A DNA stretch of 64,000 bases from Butyrivibrio sp. INlla14 (GTDB lineage Bacteria > Bacillota > Clostridia > Lachnospirales > Lachnospiraceae): contig NZ_FMVS01000013.1 in NCBI RefSeq assembly GCF_900102515.1, positions 59,602 through 123,601 on the forward strand, read 5' to 3'. The notes under the pieces were generated by a model. The model saw nothing but the letters and a program-made list of their open reading frames with translations, did no database searches and was not told the origin of the DNA. The position numbers were made by a program, and so were the translations under genes. Below, piece after piece: positions 61,246 to 64,000 of the stretch (the first letter of the stretch is position 1; every line of letters starts with the position of its first letter).

Positions 61246-62310
61246 ATGAACGAGAACATTAATGAAAAAGTAATTAGTGGACACAAAAATGGAATCGCAG
61301 TACTTTGCCTTACAATAGCTTTGTATGTGCTGGCAACTGTAGGAGTTGTGTACTTTGCGATTCTTGGTGAGTCTAAGGATTTTACTGGATTAACGATAAC
61401 GCTGATGGTTATTTGCCTGCTGTATTTGTGCCTTGGATGGATTTGTTTCCTGGGACTTAAAGTTTTAAAGCCAGGAGAAGCCCTTGTTCTTACACTTTTT
61501 GGTAAGTACGTTGGGACTTTAAAAGGAGACGGATTCTTTTTTGTAAATCCTTTTTGCACAGCCTTCAATCCTGCTGCTGAGACCAAGCTTGGACAGAGCG
61601 GAGATATTTCAGATAACAAGAAGAGTGGCATAGGAAGCATTCTTATTGGCTCAAATCAGCTTGGAGGCGCATCTGCGGAGCTTAAGACAGGAGTAGATAA
61701 AAAGATATCTCTTAAGGTCATGACACTTAGTAATTCCAAGCAGAAGGTCAATGATATTCTTGGAAATCCAGTGGAAATCGCTGTTGCAGTAATGTGGAAG
61801 GTTACAGATACAGCCAAGGCAGTATTTACTGTGGATAACTACAAGGAATACCTTTCTCTTCAGTGCGATTCCGCTGTTAGAAATGTAGTTAAGCTCTACC
61901 CATACGATATCACTGAAAATATAGATACTACAGGCGATGGCAAGGCTGACGACGGAAGCCTTCGCGGTTCGACCGAGGTTGTTGCTGAGAGAATCAGACA
62001 GGAAATCCAGTCTAAGGTTGAAAATGCAGGACTTGAGATAGTAGATGCCAGGATCACATATCTTGCCTATGCTCCTGAGATTGCAGCAGCAATGCTTCAG
62101 AGACAGCAGGCAAGCGCAGTAGTAGATGCCAGAAAGCTTATCGTTGATGGCGCTGTTGGAATGGTCGAGATGGCACTTGAGAGACTTAGTGAGAAGAAAA
62201 TGGTTGATCTTGATGAGGAGCGTAAGGCGGCAATGGTTTCAAATCTCCTCGTGGTTCTGTGTGGCAACCATGATGCACAGCCTATAGTAAACTCAGGAAG
62301 TCTGTACTGA
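61246..62310 (+). CDS. SPFH/Band 7 domain membrane protein
   Basis: A 354-residue protein with two N-terminal membrane helices (AVLCLTIALYVLATVGVVYFAIL and LTITLMVICLLYLCLGWICFLGL). The SPFH domain follows, opening with KPGEALVLTLFGKYVGTLKGDGFFFVNPF. Later segments include VAVMWKVTDTAKAVFTVDNYKEYL and the characteristic AGLEIVDARITYLAYAPEIAAAMLQRQQASAVV. SPFH proteins form ring-like membrane assemblies. The start follows GAGGAGG. The ribbon-helix-helix gene begins 1 nt after its stop. Confidence 0.93.
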   Translation: MNENINEKVISGHKNGIAVLCLTIALYVLATVGVVYFAILGESKDFTGLTITLMVICLLYLCLGWICFLGLKVLKPGEALVLTLFGKYVGTLKGDGFFFVNPFCTAFNPAAETKLGQSGDISDNKKSGIGSILIGSNQLGGASAELKTGVDKKISLKVMTLSNSKQKVNDILGNPVEIAVAVMWKVTDTAKAVFTVDNYKEYLSLQCDSAVRNVVKLYPYDITENIDTTGDGKADDGSLRGSTEVVAERIRQEIQSKVENAGLEIVDARITYLAYAPEIAAAMLQRQQASAVVDARKLIVDGAVGMVEMALERLSEKKMVDLDEERKAAMVSNLLVVLCGNHDAQPIVNSGSLY

Positions 62311-62311
62311 T

Positions 62312-62509
62312 ATGGCGGAAAAGAAACAAGTCCCTCTTCGACTTAACGAAAATCTTTACAATGCTATAGCCGCCTGGGCCGAAGATGATTTTCGTTCCGT
62401 CAATGGACAGATTGAATATTTACTTACTGAGTGCGTCAAACAGCGCAAAAAAGATGGCAAGTACGTTTCGCAACATCTGGACGAGCCTCCTGAGTTTGAT
62501 CTGCACTAA
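62312..62509 (+). CDS. Arc-like ribbon-helix-helix protein
   Basis: A 65-residue protein with the ribbon-helix-helix pattern: a short strand KQVPLRLNENLYNAIAAWA, then SVNGQIEYLLTECVKQRKK. Arc/MetJ-type proteins bind palindromic DNA as dimers. It is encoded 1 nt after the SPFH gene, so the two are coexpressed. It might regulate the operon through the palindromes at 61067-61121. No toxin gene is evident, so a toxin-antitoxin role is not supported. Confidence 0.85.
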   Translation: MAEKKQVPLRLNENLYNAIAAWAEDDFRSVNGQIEYLLTECVKQRKKDGKYVSQHLDEPPEFDLH

Positions 62510-62651
62510 TTGTTTGAGGCGAAAAATAGAGCAACTCACAATTCAAAGATCATATAAATGGTATTGAGATTTAAAAATATAAAATGTAGCGGATATATTA
62601 GAATATCGCGTGCACATAGCGGTATTAGGAAGATATAAGAGGAAAAAAGAC

Positions 62652-63569
62652 ATGAAGGAATTAGACACAAATACAAAAACTCTTTACAAATATCTGGCAT
62701 GGACCTTTGGCCTTGCCTATCTCATTCAGTTCTTTGCAGCATTTATGAATTACAAATTACAACAGGATAATGCAGGCGCTAACATGATTCTTGTTGCTGC
62801 TGTTCAGTACCTTATTGCAGGAATGATGTTCATCCCTCTGATCTCTGTTATGCTTGCAGGTGGCAGGATTAAGGAAATTGGCTGGAAGCCTAGGATCAAA
62901 GGCTGCGTGCCGCAGTTTCTTTTTGCATGGTTTGTGCCTGCTATATTAACAATTGTAGGAGCGTTACTATATTTTGGTGTTTTCAGATCTCACTTTGACC
63001 TTACAGGCTCTTATCTTGTGGCAGTTGCGGGGCAGGAAGGGCTTGATACGATTACTTCTACAGGAATGACATATGGCACATATATTATCATAAATTGCAT
63101 TGCCTGCCTTACCTATGCACCACTTATCAACATGTTCCCAGCTGTAGGCGAAGAGGCAGGCTGGCGAGGCTACATGTATCCAGCACTTAGAGAAAAATTC
63201 GGACAGAAAAAAGCCTGGATCATTGGCGGCATCATCTGGGGAATGTGGCATTGGCCTCTTATAATCTTTACAGGATACGAGTACGGCAAGGACTATCTGG
63301 GATTTCCTATTGTTGGGATGATCTTGTTCTGCGCTATAACTGTTGCTTTAGGGATTTTGTGCGACTACGTATATCAAAAGACTGACTGCATCTGGTATCC
63401 TGCTATTTTCCACGGAGCCTTCAATGCAGCAGCTACGATTCCGCTGACTGTAACACTAACTGGTCTTGATAAATTCAGGATTCTGGGAGCTGCACCAAAT
63501 GGCCTGATAGCGGGCATTCCGGTGCTTGCACTGGCAGCATTTATATATGTAAAGTATAAGAAGGATTGA
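62652..63569 (+). CDS. CPBP-family intramembrane metalloprotease
   Basis: A 305-residue polytopic membrane protein of the CPBP (Abi/Rce1) family. Motif 1 is EEAGWRGYMYPAL with the catalytic Glu pair. Motif 2 is IIWGMWHWPL and motif 3 is HGAFNAA, which together supply the metal-binding and catalytic His and Glu residues. Eight or so hydrophobic segments are visible. Roles in this family include peptide maturation and immunity. The start is placed at 62652 after AAGAGGAA; the frame opens at 62610 without a site. Confidence 0.92.
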   Translation: MKELDTNTKTLYKYLAWTFGLAYLIQFFAAFMNYKLQQDNAGANMILVAAVQYLIAGMMFIPLISVMLAGGRIKEIGWKPRIKGCVPQFLFAWFVPAILTIVGALLYFGVFRSHFDLTGSYLVAVAGQEGLDTITSTGMTYGTYIIINCIACLTYAPLINMFPAVGEEAGWRGYMYPALREKFGQKKAWIIGGIIWGMWHWPLIIFTGYEYGKDYLGFPIVGMILFCAITVALGILCDYVYQKTDCIWYPAIFHGAFNAAATIPLTVTLTGLDKFRILGAAPNGLIAGIPVLALAAFIYVKYKKD

Positions 63570-63640
63570 ACTTATTAACTTATTGAGAAATACAGCTGCT
63601 GTATCAAAAAAGAAATAGCTTTTTATGAATATGTAAAGTG

Positions 63641-63676
63641 CCCTCGCCAGCGGTATACTGGTGAGGGTGTTTTTTT
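63641..63676 (+). terminator. Terminator after the CPBP gene
   Basis: CCCTCGCCAG, loop CGGTATA, CTGGTGAGGG (one G-U), then GTG and a T run. Confidence 0.9.
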
Positions 63677-63881
63677 AAAGACTTAACGAATACTACCAAC
63701 TTTAAACTAAAACTTTCCCAAATCGTCGGACTATAGGTTAAGCCCCTAAATCCGCGGTTTGTTACTTCAATTGTCAGAAAATGAGTGCACCAAAGGCAAA
63801 AATCCTTGGTAAACCGCATCATTTTCCCTGATTTTTACTGCACTTTGACATCAGATTTTTGTAAAATGGGACAAAGAAAAC

Positions 63882-63920
63882 TTGATTATATAGTCCGACT
63901 ATGGTATAATAGGACTATAT
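63882..63920 (+). promoter_or_regulatory. Promoter with overlapping inverted repeat before the right-edge gene
   Basis: TTGATT, 17-bp spacer, TATAAT (63905-63910), with an extended TGG before the -10. ATATAGTCC (63888-63896) and GGACTATAT (63912-63920) form a 9-bp inverted repeat that straddles the -10. A further reverse-complement match (TCGGACTATA, 63726-63735) lies about 160 bp upstream. A repressor binding here would block RNA polymerase. Confidence 0.7.
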
Positions 63921-63937
63921 AAAAAGGAGGCTTTCTT

Positions 63938-64000
63938 ATGCCAGTTCCAGCAGATATCCGTGCAGTTCCCAGACCAGTGAATACTATTGTAGATGACAGT
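63938..64000 (+). CDS. 5' end of a gene cut by the window edge, possibly an IS1634-type transposase
   Basis: Twenty-one codons are visible, opening MPVPADIRAVPRPVNTIV, after a strong AAGGAGG site. The N-terminus resembles, from memory, the start of IS1634/IS4-like transposases found in Clostridia. With so few residues this is only a suggestion. The promoter overlapping an inverted repeat would fit a tightly controlled mobile element. Confidence 0.4.
   Translation, partial: MPVPADIRAVPRPVNTIVDDS

Noticed and set aside
62312..62509. Antitoxin of a toxin-antitoxin pair
   Set aside because: The ribbon-helix-helix protein is coupled to an SPFH gene, and no toxin-like ORF is adjacent. The CPBP gene downstream starts after a 140-nt gap.
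63604..63822. Minus-strand ORF after the CPBP gene
   Set aside because: It runs through the terminator hairpin, lacks a ribosome-binding site and shows no domain.

Overview
The window reads as a chromosomal segment of a low-G+C, anaerobic Firmicute of the Lachnospiraceae type, most like Butyrivibrio or Pseudobutyrivibrio. This is an inference from gene content: zinc-ribbon L33, an FeoA-FeoB fusion, DUF3048 and DUF4364 proteins, sucrose-phosphorylase-type GH13, consensus sigma-A promoters and purine-rich Shine-Dalgarno sites. No prophage, CRISPR array or rRNA operon is visible. One tRNA gene (Thr, GGT) is present. The right edge may be the start of an insertion sequence.

Layout. 1-5.2 kb: the tail of a glycosyltransferase-methyltransferase protein, a zinc-ribbon protein, a small HTH protein, UDP-galactopyranose mutase, and an orphan FliD-like protein on the minus strand. 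5.3-8.0 kb: rpmG-secE-nusG-rplK-rplA from one strong promoter, with a folded leader before rplK. The usual rplJ-rplL do not follow. 8.0-19.5 kb: CapA-like phosphoesterase, a flavodoxin pair, TrkA-TrkH potassium uptake, envelope proteins including a GH25 lysozyme, Dtd, TraX-like and DUF3048 proteins. 19.7-35.7 kb: a long plus-strand run (FeoAB, beta-CASP RNase-like, ThyA-FolA, lipid kinase, DUF362 ferredoxin, radical SAM, MATE, RarA, DUF5722, malic enzyme, DUF4364). 35.7-45.4 kb: tRNA-Thr, a heterodimeric ABC exporter, a PilZ c-di-GMP receptor, GlmS, an SGNH hydrolase and ManC. 45.4-53.1 kb: a divergent sugar locus with an ABC importer and LacI regulator on one side and a kinase plus GH13 phosphorylase on the other. 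53.3-64 kb: a VWA/MoxR pair, an ECF sigma/anti-sigma operon, a c-di-GMP-I riboswitch controlling a chemotaxis receptor, an SPFH-ribbon-helix-helix pair and a CPBP protease.

The most unusual feature is a set of folded intergenic segments. The largest, at about 16.87-17.49 kb, is a single imperfect hairpin of about 617 nt. Others lie at 8.0-8.3 kb (a chain of hairpins with a 171-nt long hairpin), 16.22-16.38 kb (162 nt), 6.59-6.78 kb (rplK leader) and 54.89-55.10 kb (bounded by a direct repeat). They share short words and a similar architecture, which suggests one family of palindromic elements or structured RNAs that I cannot match to a known family.

Other themes are c-di-GMP signalling (riboswitch, PilZ protein) beside motility genes, and several genes whose -10 box lies only 6-10 nt before the start codon with no Shine-Dalgarno site, which suggests leaderless mRNAs.
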